Below, in pieces: positions 20,466 to 26,496 of a stretch of 26,496 nucleotides of DNA. A program made the translations under genes and the position numbers. The notes below the pieces were generated by a model that was not told the origin of the DNA, searched no databases, and saw only the letters and a program-made list of their open reading frames with translations. Source of the stretch: CALIKW01 sp038998005 (GTDB lineage Archaea > Aenigmatarchaeota > Aenigmatarchaeia > CG10238-14 > SCSR01); the NCBI GenBank assembly GCA_038998005.1, contig JAVZIY010000003.1:1-26496 (forward strand), written 5' to 3'. Numbering within the stretch: position 1 is the stretch's first letter; every line of letters starts with the position of its first letter.

Positions 20466-21994
20466 GCTATAGTACAAACACTCCATCCACAATCCAAACA
20501 TTTTATGCAACCACTTTCTTCAACAAGCCTAGAAGAACCGCATTCTGAGCATCTATCGTTTTCAATCTTTTTGAAAGATTTTGGTCTCTCTTCTTCAAAA
20601 TTCCAGAATTCAGGAACTTCTATCCCAAACTTTTTCATAATCTCTAAAGTTCTATTCTTAATTAACTTTATAACCTCCTTTTGCCTGTTCCTTACTTCAG
20701 CTGGTGGTGAATATAAAACTTGCTTTGCTTTTGAGCCATCTCTATAAACTGTTATTCCCTTGCAACCAAGCCTGTAAGCAAATAGAAATGCATTTTTAAC
20801 ATCTTCGGGCAAAACCCAGTTTGGCATGTTTATAGTTTTGCTTGTTGCTGCACAAACCCATTTTCCAATCTCTGCCTGAGCTCTAACATGGTCCCACCAT
20901 GGTATGTCTAAAGCAGTAACAAAAACTTTTCTCATTTCTTCTGGAATTTCTTTTAAGCCTTGAACACTTCCTCCATTTTCCTTAATTTTCTTGAGTATAT
21001 AATCCTCGTATAAGCCAAAATATTTCAACTGATTCTCAAATTCCAAGTCAGTATAGTAAAAGCTTCCTATAGTTACAACTTTTTCAAATACCAAAGCATA
21101 TTGTGGCTCTATTCCAGATGAAACGTCAAAAAGCATGGATAGGCTTCCTGTTGGAGCAATTGTAGTAACTTCTGCATTCCTTATCCCATTTTCTTTTATC
21201 GCTTCAATAACTTTACTCCAATCTTGAGTCCAAATTTCTTTTTGGTAAAAACCTTCTATTGGCAAATCATTAGGATAAGCAGATTTTTCATAAAATGGAA
21301 AAACTCCTCTTTCTTTTGCTAACTCACAAGATTTAAGCATGGCATTAAAAGTTATAAATTCTGCAATTTTCCCCATCATTTCAAAACCTTCTTCTGAGTT
21401 ATATGGTATTTTCATCGCAAATAATGTATCTGCTAAACCCATCATTCCTAAACCAATTTTCCTGCTTTCCTTTGTAGCCTTTTCTATTTTTTCTAAAGGA
21501 AACTTATTAACATCTATCACATTATCCAAGAATTGGGTTGCAATTCTTATCGTTCTTTTCAAATCTTCCCAATCAAAAACTTTAACACCGTTTTCATCCT
21601 CTTCCTTAAAGTGAGCATAAAGGTTTATTGAACCTAAATTACAAGATTCATATTCATATAAAGGTTCTTCGCCACATGGGTTAGTTGCTCTTATATGACC
21701 TTTTGCTTTAATTAAAACATTTCTTTTATTTAAGTTGTCAAAAAATATTACTCCTGGATCACCTGTTCTCCAAGCACTCATCGCTATTGCATCCATCAAA
21801 TATCTTGCTTTAACATGTTTCCAAGGCTTGCCAGTTCTTGGATTTATTAGAGCATAGTTTTCATCCTTTTCGTAAGCCTTGATAAAATCTGGAAATAGAA
21901 GAACAGAAAGGTTGAAATTCTCAAAAATTCCTGGAGTCTCTTTTACGGTTATGAATTTCTCTATATCTGGATGAGAAATTTCTAAAATCCCCAT
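20462..21994 (-). CDS. nrdJ: Class II ribonucleotide reductase, C-terminal part (after frameshift)
   Basis: This frame holds most of the catalytic barrel of an adenosylcobalamin-dependent reductase that makes deoxyribonucleotides. It starts within MGILEISHPDIEKFI, the segment that normally follows G-G-K-R-R-G-A. The radical cysteine C107 and catalytic glutamate E109 lie in ATNPCGEEPLYEYESCNLGS. Then come GLGMMGLADTLFAMKIPY and TIAPTGSLSMLFDVSSGIEP, all family motifs. The C-terminus is a zinc ribbon (RCSECGSSRLVEESGC and CLDCGWSVCTIA) typical of archaeal class II enzymes. The first ATG here is not a natural start: the N-terminal part lies upstream one frame away (21921-23045), and the joint needs removal of one base near 22004. 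Confidence 0.93.
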   Translation of the reverse strand: MGILEISHPDIEKFITVKETPGIFENFNLSVLLFPDFIKAYEKDENYALINPRTGKPWKHVKARYLMDAIAMSAWRTGDPGVIFFDNLNKRNVLIKAKGHIRATNPCGEEPLYEYESCNLGSINLYAHFKEEDENGVKVFDWEDLKRTIRIATQFLDNVIDVNKFPLEKIEKATKESRKIGLGMMGLADTLFAMKIPYNSEEGFEMMGKIAEFITFNAMLKSCELAKERGVFPFYEKSAYPNDLPIEGFYQKEIWTQDWSKVIEAIKENGIRNAEVTTIAPTGSLSMLFDVSSGIEPQYALVFEKVVTIGSFYYTDLEFENQLKYFGLYEDYILKKIKENGGSVQGLKEIPEEMRKVFVTALDIPWWDHVRAQAEIGKWVCAATSKTINMPNWVLPEDVKNAFLFAYRLGCKGITVYRDGSKAKQVLYSPPAEVRNRQKEVIKLIKNRTLEIMKKFGIEVPEFWNFEEERPKSFKKIENDRCSECGSSRLVEESGCIKCLDCGWSVCTIA

Positions 21995-23045
21995 ACATGC
22001 ACCGCCGACGTTTGCCTCCTTGTTTCACAACATCCGTAACAACATCTATTATCCTTGCAAAACTTAAAGGACCACTTGCTATTCCTCCAGTGGAAGTTAC
22101 TACATCCCCTTCTGGCCTAAGTCTAGAATAATTTATTCCAATTCCTCCTCCTGATTGGAATATTAGAGCAGCATCCTTAGCAGCATCCATTATGGAAGGC
22201 ATGCTGTCATCAATCGAAAGTACAAAGCAAGCAGATAGCTGAGAAAGTCTTCCTCCTGCATTGAATAAAGTTGGTGAATTTGGTAAAAACTTTTTATCAA
22301 CCATGAGATTATAATAATCCAAGAAATTCTGATAATATTCTTCAAATTCATTGTTTTCTATCATTTTCAAAAATTTGTTCCAGCTAACCTTCATCTTTCC
22401 TTGAGAATTCAACTCATCATAAAGCTTCTTCATCCTTTCTAAATGATATCTATTCCATTTTATTTCCTTTAACCCAATCTTTCCCTCATATTCCTCTGGT
22501 TTAAAATCTTCTTTTTCCCAAACTTTTTGCTTTCCATTTTTATCAAAAACTTTTTCATCATGCAAAATATCAGGAATTACTATCAAGGCAGCAACTCTTT
22601 CAAAAAGTTGTTTAGGAGTCTCAATTAGCTTTCCTTCCTCATTTTTTTGTAAATATCTTGAAGCAAGGATTTGAATGGCATTCAAAGAAAATCTTTTATC
22701 TATATCATCTATAATATCCTTTTGCAAGATTCTTTTCTTCTCTTCCCTTATCAAAGTTCTTTCCTTTCTGTAAAGAATGTAAGCCTTTGCTGTTTTGTAA
22801 TGACCGTTTTCAACTAAAACCTTTTCAACCAAATCCTGAACTTGCTCTACAGTAGGAATTTCCCCTGGTTTAAGTCTTTCCTTAAGAAGCTTAACTACTT
22901 GGTCGGCAAGCTTTGAAGCTAAGGCTCTATCCCTTCCACCAACTGACTTGGCAGCTTTAAAAATTGCATTTGTTATTTTTTCCTTGTCAAAATCTACTAT
23001 TCTTCCATCCCTTTTGATTATCTTATCTATTTTTTCAACAACCAA
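21921..23045 (-). CDS. nrdJ: Class II ribonucleotide reductase, N-terminal part (ends at frameshift)
   Basis: The first 343 or so codons carry an ATP-cone regulatory domain (KIIKRDGRIVDFDKEKITNA, VEKVLVENGHYKTAKAYILY) and the start of the barrel: LPNSPTLFNAGGRLSQLSAC with the first redox cysteine, FQSGGGIGINYSRLRPEGD, and IDVVTDVVKQGGKRR. After GGKRR the frame reads R-C-M-Y-G-D-F and 32 further residues of nonsense to a stop at 21921. The true continuation, G-A-C-M-G-I-L-E-I-S, is one base away. One extra base in CGTCGGCGGTGC (22010-21999) explains it. The start appears to be TTG 23045, as no early in-frame ATG exists. Class II means the enzyme uses adenosylcobalamin, which CobO in this window would supply. 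Confidence 0.92.
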   Translation of the reverse strand: MVVEKIDKIIKRDGRIVDFDKEKITNAIFKAAKSVGGRDRALASKLADQVVKLLKERLKPGEIPTVEQVQDLVEKVLVENGHYKTAKAYILYRKERTLIREEKKRILQKDIIDDIDKRFSLNAIQILASRYLQKNEEGKLIETPKQLFERVAALIVIPDILHDEKVFDKNGKQKVWEKEDFKPEEYEGKIGLKEIKWNRYHLERMKKLYDELNSQGKMKVSWNKFLKMIENNEFEEYYQNFLDYYNLMVDKKFLPNSPTLFNAGGRLSQLSACFVLSIDDSMPSIMDAAKDAALIFQSGGGIGINYSRLRPEGDVVTSTGGIASGPLSFARIIDVVTDVVKQGGKRRRCMYGDFRNFSSRYREIHNRKRDSRNF

Positions 23046-23121
23046 AAAATCACTAATAGAATTTATGTCTGGAATTTAAATTAATTTTCTATAATAGAAT
23101 TTATATTATAAAGATGATTTT
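23046..23121. promoter_or_regulatory. Divergent promoter region with 13-bp direct repeats, nrdJ / M50 protease
   Basis: TAATAGAATTTAT occurs at 23054-23066 and again at 23092-23104 in the same orientation, 38 bases apart. One copy abuts the nrdJ start and the other covers the likely core promoter of the protease gene. AATTTAAATT (23072-23081) is a fair TATA box for nrdJ on the minus strand. The repeats could be binding sites for a regulator of the reductase, as NrdR-like sites are in bacteria, though the sequence does not match the NrdR box. Confidence 0.4.
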
Positions 23122-24312
23122 ATGGATTTGGAGATTTTTCTTCTCATAGCTTTCATAGGCATTTCCATATCTCTAATTTTAAGAGATAGAAAAAATGTTG
23201 AATTTAAGTATATTGTTTTGATTAGAAGGACTAAAAGATTTAAGAAAAAAATAGACGAGATAGTTAAAAAGTACGGGAAAGTAATTAAAATCTATAGCTT
23301 AATTGCTATTTTTATTTCAATCGCTGCTTCTCTTTTTGGTGTTTACATGCTTATCCAAAATTTGTATTTTTCTATACTCCATCCTCAAGAAGCTATCCCA
23401 AGTGTTGGGATGATTTTACCTCAAGTTCCTGGAGTTGAATACCCTTTTCCTTATATTATAGGAGTTCCTGTAAGCTATTGGATAATTTCTATTTTAACCA
23501 TTTTACTTTCTCATGAATTTTCCCATGCCTTGGTAGCAAGAGCAGAAAAAATAAAATTAAAATCTTTTGGAATTTTCCTTCTTCTAATTTTCCCAGGAGC
23601 TTTTGTAGAACCAGATGAAGAACAGCTCAAGAAAAGTAAAATTCTCACAAGATTAAAAGTTTATTCTGTTGGTTCTTTTGGAAATTTTTTTAATGTCTTG
23701 ATTTTTTTAATTATCTCATTCCTGCTTTTTAAAGCTGTTTTATTTTTCCTTGAGCCTATTGGAATTGAGTATGAAATTATAGAGAACACGCCTGCAAGTC
23801 AAGCAGGCTTGACTGGAACTATATTGAGTGTGAATGAAATAAGAACAAGAAATATTTATGAATTTGTTAATGTGATGAAAAGTGTCGAACCAGGAGAAAC
23901 TGTCAAAATACAAACTACATACAAGACTTATGAAATTAAGACAATAAACCATCCAGATAATCCAGAACTTCCCTACATAGGAATAAGTTTTAAAAGAAAT
24001 AAAGTTGAGTTTAAGGAAAATTTTAACTTTCTTGGTAAACCTTCGTCTCTCTTAATAGATTTTCTTGAATGGCTATTTGGCTCACCTTTATTTACACCAT
24101 TCAACCCTGGATTATTCAGCTGGATTATAATTCTAAATCTTCTTGTTGGAATTTTTAATGTTCTACCTATTAAGCCATTGGATGGTGGCTTTATATATGA
24201 AGCAATTTTTGAAAAGTTTTTATCAAAAAACAATTCGAAAAGACTAGTTAACTTATTTTCTGCTTTTGTTATCTTTATAATCTTAATAAATATAGCAATT
24301 TCTCTAACTTAA
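23122..24312 (+). CDS. M50-family (site-2 type) intramembrane metalloprotease with PDZ domain
   Basis: A 396-residue membrane protease. Hydrophobic segments occur at about 4-20 and 58-80. The zinc motif HEFSH is at 131-135 in ILTILLSHEFSHALVARAEK, with the usual following amphipathic loop (KSFGIFLLLIFPGAFVEPDE). A PDZ-like domain spans about 215-275 (TPASQAGLTGTILSVNEIRT). The third zinc ligand D354 lies in FNVLPIKPLDGG. This matches archaeal S2P-like proteases, which cut within membrane helices; the substrate is unknown. The start ATG 23122 lacks a Shine-Dalgarno. Its 3' end overlaps the convergent S3Ae gene by 9 bases. Confidence 0.92.
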   Translation: MDLEIFLLIAFIGISISLILRDRKNVEFKYIVLIRRTKRFKKKIDEIVKKYGKVIKIYSLIAIFISIAASLFGVYMLIQNLYFSILHPQEAIPSVGMILPQVPGVEYPFPYIIGVPVSYWIISILTILLSHEFSHALVARAEKIKLKSFGIFLLLIFPGAFVEPDEEQLKKSKILTRLKVYSVGSFGNFFNVLIFLIISFLLFKAVLFFLEPIGIEYEIIENTPASQAGLTGTILSVNEIRTRNIYEFVNVMKSVEPGETVKIQTTYKTYEIKTINHPDNPELPYIGISFKRNKVEFKENFNFLGKPSSLLIDFLEWLFGSPLFTPFNPGLFSWIIILNLLVGIFNVLPIKPLDGGFIYEAIFEKFLSKNNSKRLVNLFSAFVIFIILINIAISLT

Positions 24313-24855
24313 AACCTCCGTTTTTCTAATCTCAAAATACCTAACCGGATAAATCTTACTAACAACTCTTATCAATTTGTTTTTAATTTCATCAGAAATC
24401 ATTTTCTGAATAAACTCTTCTAAAGTTAAATTTCCAACAAAATCTTTCATCATTTCCTCAACTTTTTTTCTTATAACCTTTTCCATAGTACTTTTAACTC
24501 TTTTTGAAACTACTACTAAACTTTTAACCCTAATCTTAACTTTATCCTTTGTTTCTAAATCCTGAATGACATCTATCCTTCTAACTCTTCTTACTATCAT
24601 CCTAGAAATATAATCCTGCAAACACTCTGAACCATTAAATTCTGCAATAGCATTTCCGTTCTCAACTTTTTTTATCTTGAAGATGAATTTCATGTAATAC
24701 TTGCTAAAGTCGTTTGTTAATTCCAAAAGTGAGACAGAAATTTTTCTTCCTATAAGCTTTTCAGGCTCCTCAGCCATAGCTTTTGTAATTTCTTTATTAA
24801 AAGGTTTAGAAACCATTATTATATACCAATCCTTTTTCTTTCCTTTTTTTACCAT
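24304..24855 (-). CDS. rps3ae: Ribosomal protein S3Ae (eS1)
   Basis: A 183-residue small-subunit protein of the archaeal/eukaryotic eS1 family. Motifs are KKDWYIIMVSKPFN at the start, LIGRKISVSLLELTNDFSKY, MKFIFKIKKVENGNAIAEFN, DYISRMIVRRVRRIDVIQDL and the closing YPVRYFEIRKTEVL. It is slightly short for the family, lacking the charged C-terminal tail seen in longer members. GAAGTGATC lies upstream of the ATG, and the gene follows S15 by 4 bases. These genes are probably read from the promoter at about 25565. Confidence 0.96.
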   Translation of the reverse strand: MVKKGKKKDWYIIMVSKPFNKEITKAMAEEPEKLIGRKISVSLLELTNDFSKYYMKFIFKIKKVENGNAIAEFNGSECLQDYISRMIVRRVRRIDVIQDLETKDKVKIRVKSLVVVSKRVKSTMEKVIRKKVEEMMKDFVGNLTLEEFIQKMISDEIKNKLIRVVSKIYPVRYFEIRKTEVLS

Positions 24856-24859
24856 AAGA

Positions 24860-25309
24860 TCACTTCTGAACTATAAGCTTTGCTTGCTCAGGAGAATAGC
24901 TCCAACCTTTTGGTAAAATTCCTTTCTTAACATAATATTTAGCAAGATTTCTTATCTTTGATTCTAGCATCTCCAAACCCCTTTTTGAAGTTTTATCGCT
25001 TTTATGTTTTTCCAAATGTTCCCTAAGCTTTACAGCTTTCCTTAAAAGGAAGAGCAAATCTTCAGGAATTTCTGGATAAAGCTTATTTTCCTTCAATATT
25101 TTTGAAATTGACTTTCCAGTTATTGTTTTTACATCAGGAATTCCATATTGGTCTCTTAAAATTATACCTATTTGAGCTGAAGGGATTTTTTCCTTTGCAA
25201 GTTCAATAATTAAGCTCTCAACATCTTCTTTCTTATATCTCAACCATTTGGGAATTCTCTTTATAGGAGGCTTCTTGCTACCATGCTTCCCACTTTTTTG
25301 CTTCCCCAT
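24860..25309 (-). CDS. rps15: Ribosomal protein S15 (uS15)
   Basis: The 149-residue archaeal S15 binds the central domain of 16S rRNA. The N-terminal archaeal extension is basic (KSGKHGSKKPPIKRIPKWLR, then the E-D-V-E-S-L-I-I-E-L-A-K helix). The core contains AQIGIILRDQYGIPDVK, LKENKLYPEIPEDLLFLLRK and HKSDKTSKRGLEMLESKIRN. AAGGTGA lies just before the ATG. It is preceded by a small membrane protein gene (gap 4 bases) and followed by S3Ae. Confidence 0.96.
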   Translation of the reverse strand: MGKQKSGKHGSKKPPIKRIPKWLRYKKEDVESLIIELAKEKIPSAQIGIILRDQYGIPDVKTITGKSISKILKENKLYPEIPEDLLFLLRKAVKLREHLEKHKSDKTSKRGLEMLESKIRNLAKYYVKKGILPKGWSYSPEQAKLIVQK

Positions 25310-25313
25310 TTTT

Positions 25314-25538
25314 TCACCTTATTTCCCTTATAAGCCAGATTATTATTAGAATTAAAGTTGAAACAAAGGATATGAAAGCTCCTAGCATGGCTAAAACTAC
25401 CGTAAAGCCTTTCGGCGTAAATATAGTAGAACCTATACCAATAGAAAGGATTAAACCTCCAAGGAAAATTGAAATTATTGAAATGTTCTCGCAAGTTTCC
25501 AATTTATCCTTTCCTTTCAGTTTTTCAAGCTTAATCAT
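25314..25538 (-). CDS. Small two-helix membrane protein heading the S15-S3Ae operon
   Basis: 74 residues: a charged N-terminal segment (MIKLEKLKGKDKLETCENIS) then two hydrophobic helices (about 22-40 and 46-69) joined by a short loop (TIFTPKGFT). I do not recognise a family. Codon use and coupling (4 bases before S15) support a real gene. A TTTTATATTCC box near 25563-25573 lies about 30 bases upstream, suggesting this near-leaderless gene is the first of the operon. A second open frame on the same strand overlapping it (25261-25494) is a shadow. Confidence 0.6.
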   Translation of the reverse strand: MIKLEKLKGKDKLETCENISIISIFLGGLILSIGIGSTIFTPKGFTVVLAMLGAFISFVSTLILIIIWLIREIR

Positions 25539-25562
25539 ATTAAATAAAAGTGAAGTTAAGGA

Positions 25563-25573
25563 ATATAAAAGTT
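25563..25573 (-). promoter_or_regulatory. Promoter of the membrane protein-S15-S3Ae operon
   Basis: On the minus strand TTTTATATTCC overlaps the bud32 stop codon and lies about 30 bases before the ATG at 25538, a suitable TATA position. No Shine-Dalgarno precedes that ATG, so initiation is probably near-leaderless. Confidence 0.4.
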
Positions 25574-26198
25574 AATTTCTTTCCATATACCTTGCCCTTT
25601 TCTCTATTTCTTCAATTTTTTTGAAAACTTTTTCTGAATCTTTAAACTCAGCTTTATAGCCATTAACTATGCTATCCCAGCAAATTTTCAAAATTTTAAA
25701 GTGAGTGGATTTTAGAGCTTCATAAAGCAGGTTCAAATCAACACCATAATCTTCAATTCTATTTGAAAAAATTCCAAGACTAAAATCTATGAAATAAATT
25801 TTTCCTTCTTTTAAAATCATGTTGCTTGTTGTCAAATCTCCATGAACTATTTTATTTGAGTGAAGCTTGCCGATAAGCCTTCCTATCTCAAAGCAAACTT
25901 TTTTTATTTCATCTTCATTTGCAGAATTTAAAAATTCCTTAATTCTTATCCCATCTATAAACTCCATAATAATTTTATGGTCTTTTTCATCAACATGTAA
26001 AACTTGAGGTGTGAAGACGCCAACTTCCCTTGCTCTCCTTAAAAGATTAACTTCTTTTCTTGTCCTTTCTTTCCTTAATTTTTGATCTATTTCGTTTATT
26101 CTATATCCCTTTTTAATCCTTTCTTTTACTAAAGCCTTTTTTCCTTCATATTTATCAAGATAAATTATGCTTTCTGCTCCTCTGTAAATTATTTCCAT
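25572..26198 (-). CDS. bud32: KEOPS complex kinase/ATPase Bud32
   Basis: A 208-residue small atypical kinase of the KEOPS complex, which makes the t6A37 modification of tRNAs reading ANN codons. Landmarks are GAESIIYL (glycine-rich loop), K25 in ALVKERIKKGYR, the family-specific LDQKLRKERT-like EIDQKLRKERTRKEVNLL, the catalytic loop HGDLTTSN (D121, N126) and metal-binding IDFSLG (D138). It is a stand-alone gene here, not fused to Kae1 as in several archaea. It is 25 bases downstream of radA. The other KEOPS subunits (Kae1, Cgi121, Pcc1) are not in the window. Confidence 0.95.
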   Translation of the reverse strand: MEIIYRGAESIIYLDKYEGKKALVKERIKKGYRINEIDQKLRKERTRKEVNLLRRAREVGVFTPQVLHVDEKDHKIIMEFIDGIRIKEFLNSANEDEIKKVCFEIGRLIGKLHSNKIVHGDLTTSNMILKEGKIYFIDFSLGIFSNRIEDYGVDLNLLYEALKSTHFKILKICWDSIVNGYKAEFKDSEKVFKKIEEIEKRARYMERN

Positions 26199-26223
26199 AA
26201 AAAAGAATTATTAATAGAAAAAT

Positions 26224-26496
26224 TTATGGGTCTTTTATCCCTTCTTCAGTTATCTTGAAAATTGCTTCTGCCTCTGGTAAATCAGGGGCATCAACCATCC
26301 TTGCTATCCTAGTTCCAGCTTTACCTCTCCTTAAATATATCCTATAGGTTGAATTGTGAACCAAATAACCATTTGCTAGGAAGTTGCAACATCCTGTCTC
26401 TATATCTACTAATTTTTCATTGTTCTTTAATTTTCTAATTGAATGAATTTTTTCAAAATTTAAAGCAAGCAAGCTACCGAATATTCTATTTGCTTC
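26224..26496 (-). CDS. radA: DNA recombinase RadA, C-terminal end with intein remnant (cut by window edge)
   Basis: The frame is open from base 26496 to TAA at 26224. Its last 42 residues read STYRIYLRRGKAGTRIARMV, then DAPDLPEAEAIFKITEEGI, the closing segment of archaeal RadA (L2 region to C-terminus). Before it come 48 residues of intein. RadA forms ATP-dependent filaments for homologous recombination. The N-terminal RadA part and most of the intein lie beyond the window. An apparent TTG start near 26472 is inside the intein and is not a real start. Confidence 0.9.
   Translation of the reverse strand, partial: EANRIFGSLLALNFEKIHSIRKLKNNEKLVDIETGCCNFLANGYLVHNSTYRIYLRRGKAGTRIARMVDAPDLPEAEAIFKITEEGIKDP
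26353..26496 (-). mobile_element. C-terminal end of a RadA intein
   Basis: The 48 codons before the RadA tail end in LVDIETGCCNFLANGYLVHN followed by Ser. V-D-I-E-T-G-x-x-N-F-x-A-N-G is splicing block F and Y-L-V-H-N is block G, with penultimate His, terminal Asn and +1 Ser. The block F histidine position (usually H-N-F) is Cys here. The insertion point is just before S-T-Y-R-I-Y-L-R, within the conserved L2-proximal segment. Whether it has an endonuclease domain cannot be seen. Confidence 0.88.

Noticed and set aside
25261..25494. 77-codon minus-strand frame over the small membrane protein and the S15 start
   Set aside because: Overlaps two better genes on the same strand; no Shine-Dalgarno, and aromatic/Asn-rich composition typical of a shifted frame.
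25572..26198. Bud32 as part of a Kae1-Bud32 fusion
   Set aside because: The frame has its own start and no Kae1 sequence upstream; radA ends 25 bases before it.
1..26496. CRISPR array or tandem spacer-like repeats
   Set aside because: Scanning for regularly spaced 24-37-base repeats found only the pairs reported within fibrillarin and the duplicated membrane protein; no array.

Overview
The window is archaeal chromosomal DNA, strongly AT-rich, with short intergenic gaps, many ATGA start/stop overlaps and many near-leaderless genes behind TATA-like boxes. Archaeal markers are box C/D RNP proteins (Nop5, fibrillarin), ribosomal proteins of archaeal type (P0/L10, L12e, L11, S15, S3Ae), RNA polymerase subunit D, Spt5, SecE, RadA, the KEOPS kinase Bud32, and a tRNA-Leu with an anticodon-loop intron. 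FtsZ, class II ribonucleotide reductase, indolepyruvate oxidoreductase and several 4Fe-4S proteins suggest an anaerobic euryarchaeal or DPANN-like lineage. The sequence alone does not fix the phylum.

Layout. 1-362 (minus): small membrane protein DUF131 followed by the start of a LemA protein. 428-2162 (plus): nop5-fibrillarin. 2258-5093 (minus): a small zinc-ribbon protein, then the L1-L10-L12-HD phosphohydrolase operon ending in an AT-rich hairpin terminator, and a 30-codon basic ORF upstream. 5170-6836 (plus): cysteine desulfurase and IscU. 6841-14604 (minus): a long co-directional block, in transcription order FKBP, ftsZ (with intein), secE (56 codons), spt5, rpl11, iorA, a membrane protein, iorB, a CPBP-like membrane protein. 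14701-16578 (plus): rpoD, intron-containing tRNA-Leu(UAA), a decayed stretch, and a DUF5320-DUF134 pair behind a palindrome. 16775-17824: two small membrane proteins, the first apparently frameshifted. 17821-18381 (minus): cobalamin adenosyltransferase. 18438-19968 (plus): tRNA-Cys directly followed by cysS. 19957-20465: ferredoxin and an internally duplicated membrane protein. 20462-23045 (minus): class II ribonucleotide reductase split by a one-base frameshift. 23122-24312 (plus): M50 site-2-type protease. 24304-26496 (minus): S3Ae, S15, a small membrane protein, bud32, and the 3' end of radA with the C-terminal end of a second intein.

Functional links. Translation, transcription and secretion genes dominate. 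The adenosyltransferase makes the cofactor that the B12-dependent reductase needs. tRNA-Cys, CysRS, cysteine desulfurase and IscU form a cysteine/Fe-S theme matching the Fe-S enzymes present (IorA, ferredoxin). Most of the window is core genome. The most unusual items are the inteins in FtsZ and RadA, a tRNA-Leu intron carrying box C/D-like motifs whose guide position would point to its own wobble base, a palindromic TATA box placed symmetrically between two divergent genes, and two frameshifts. I see no CRISPR array, defence island or intact insertion sequence.
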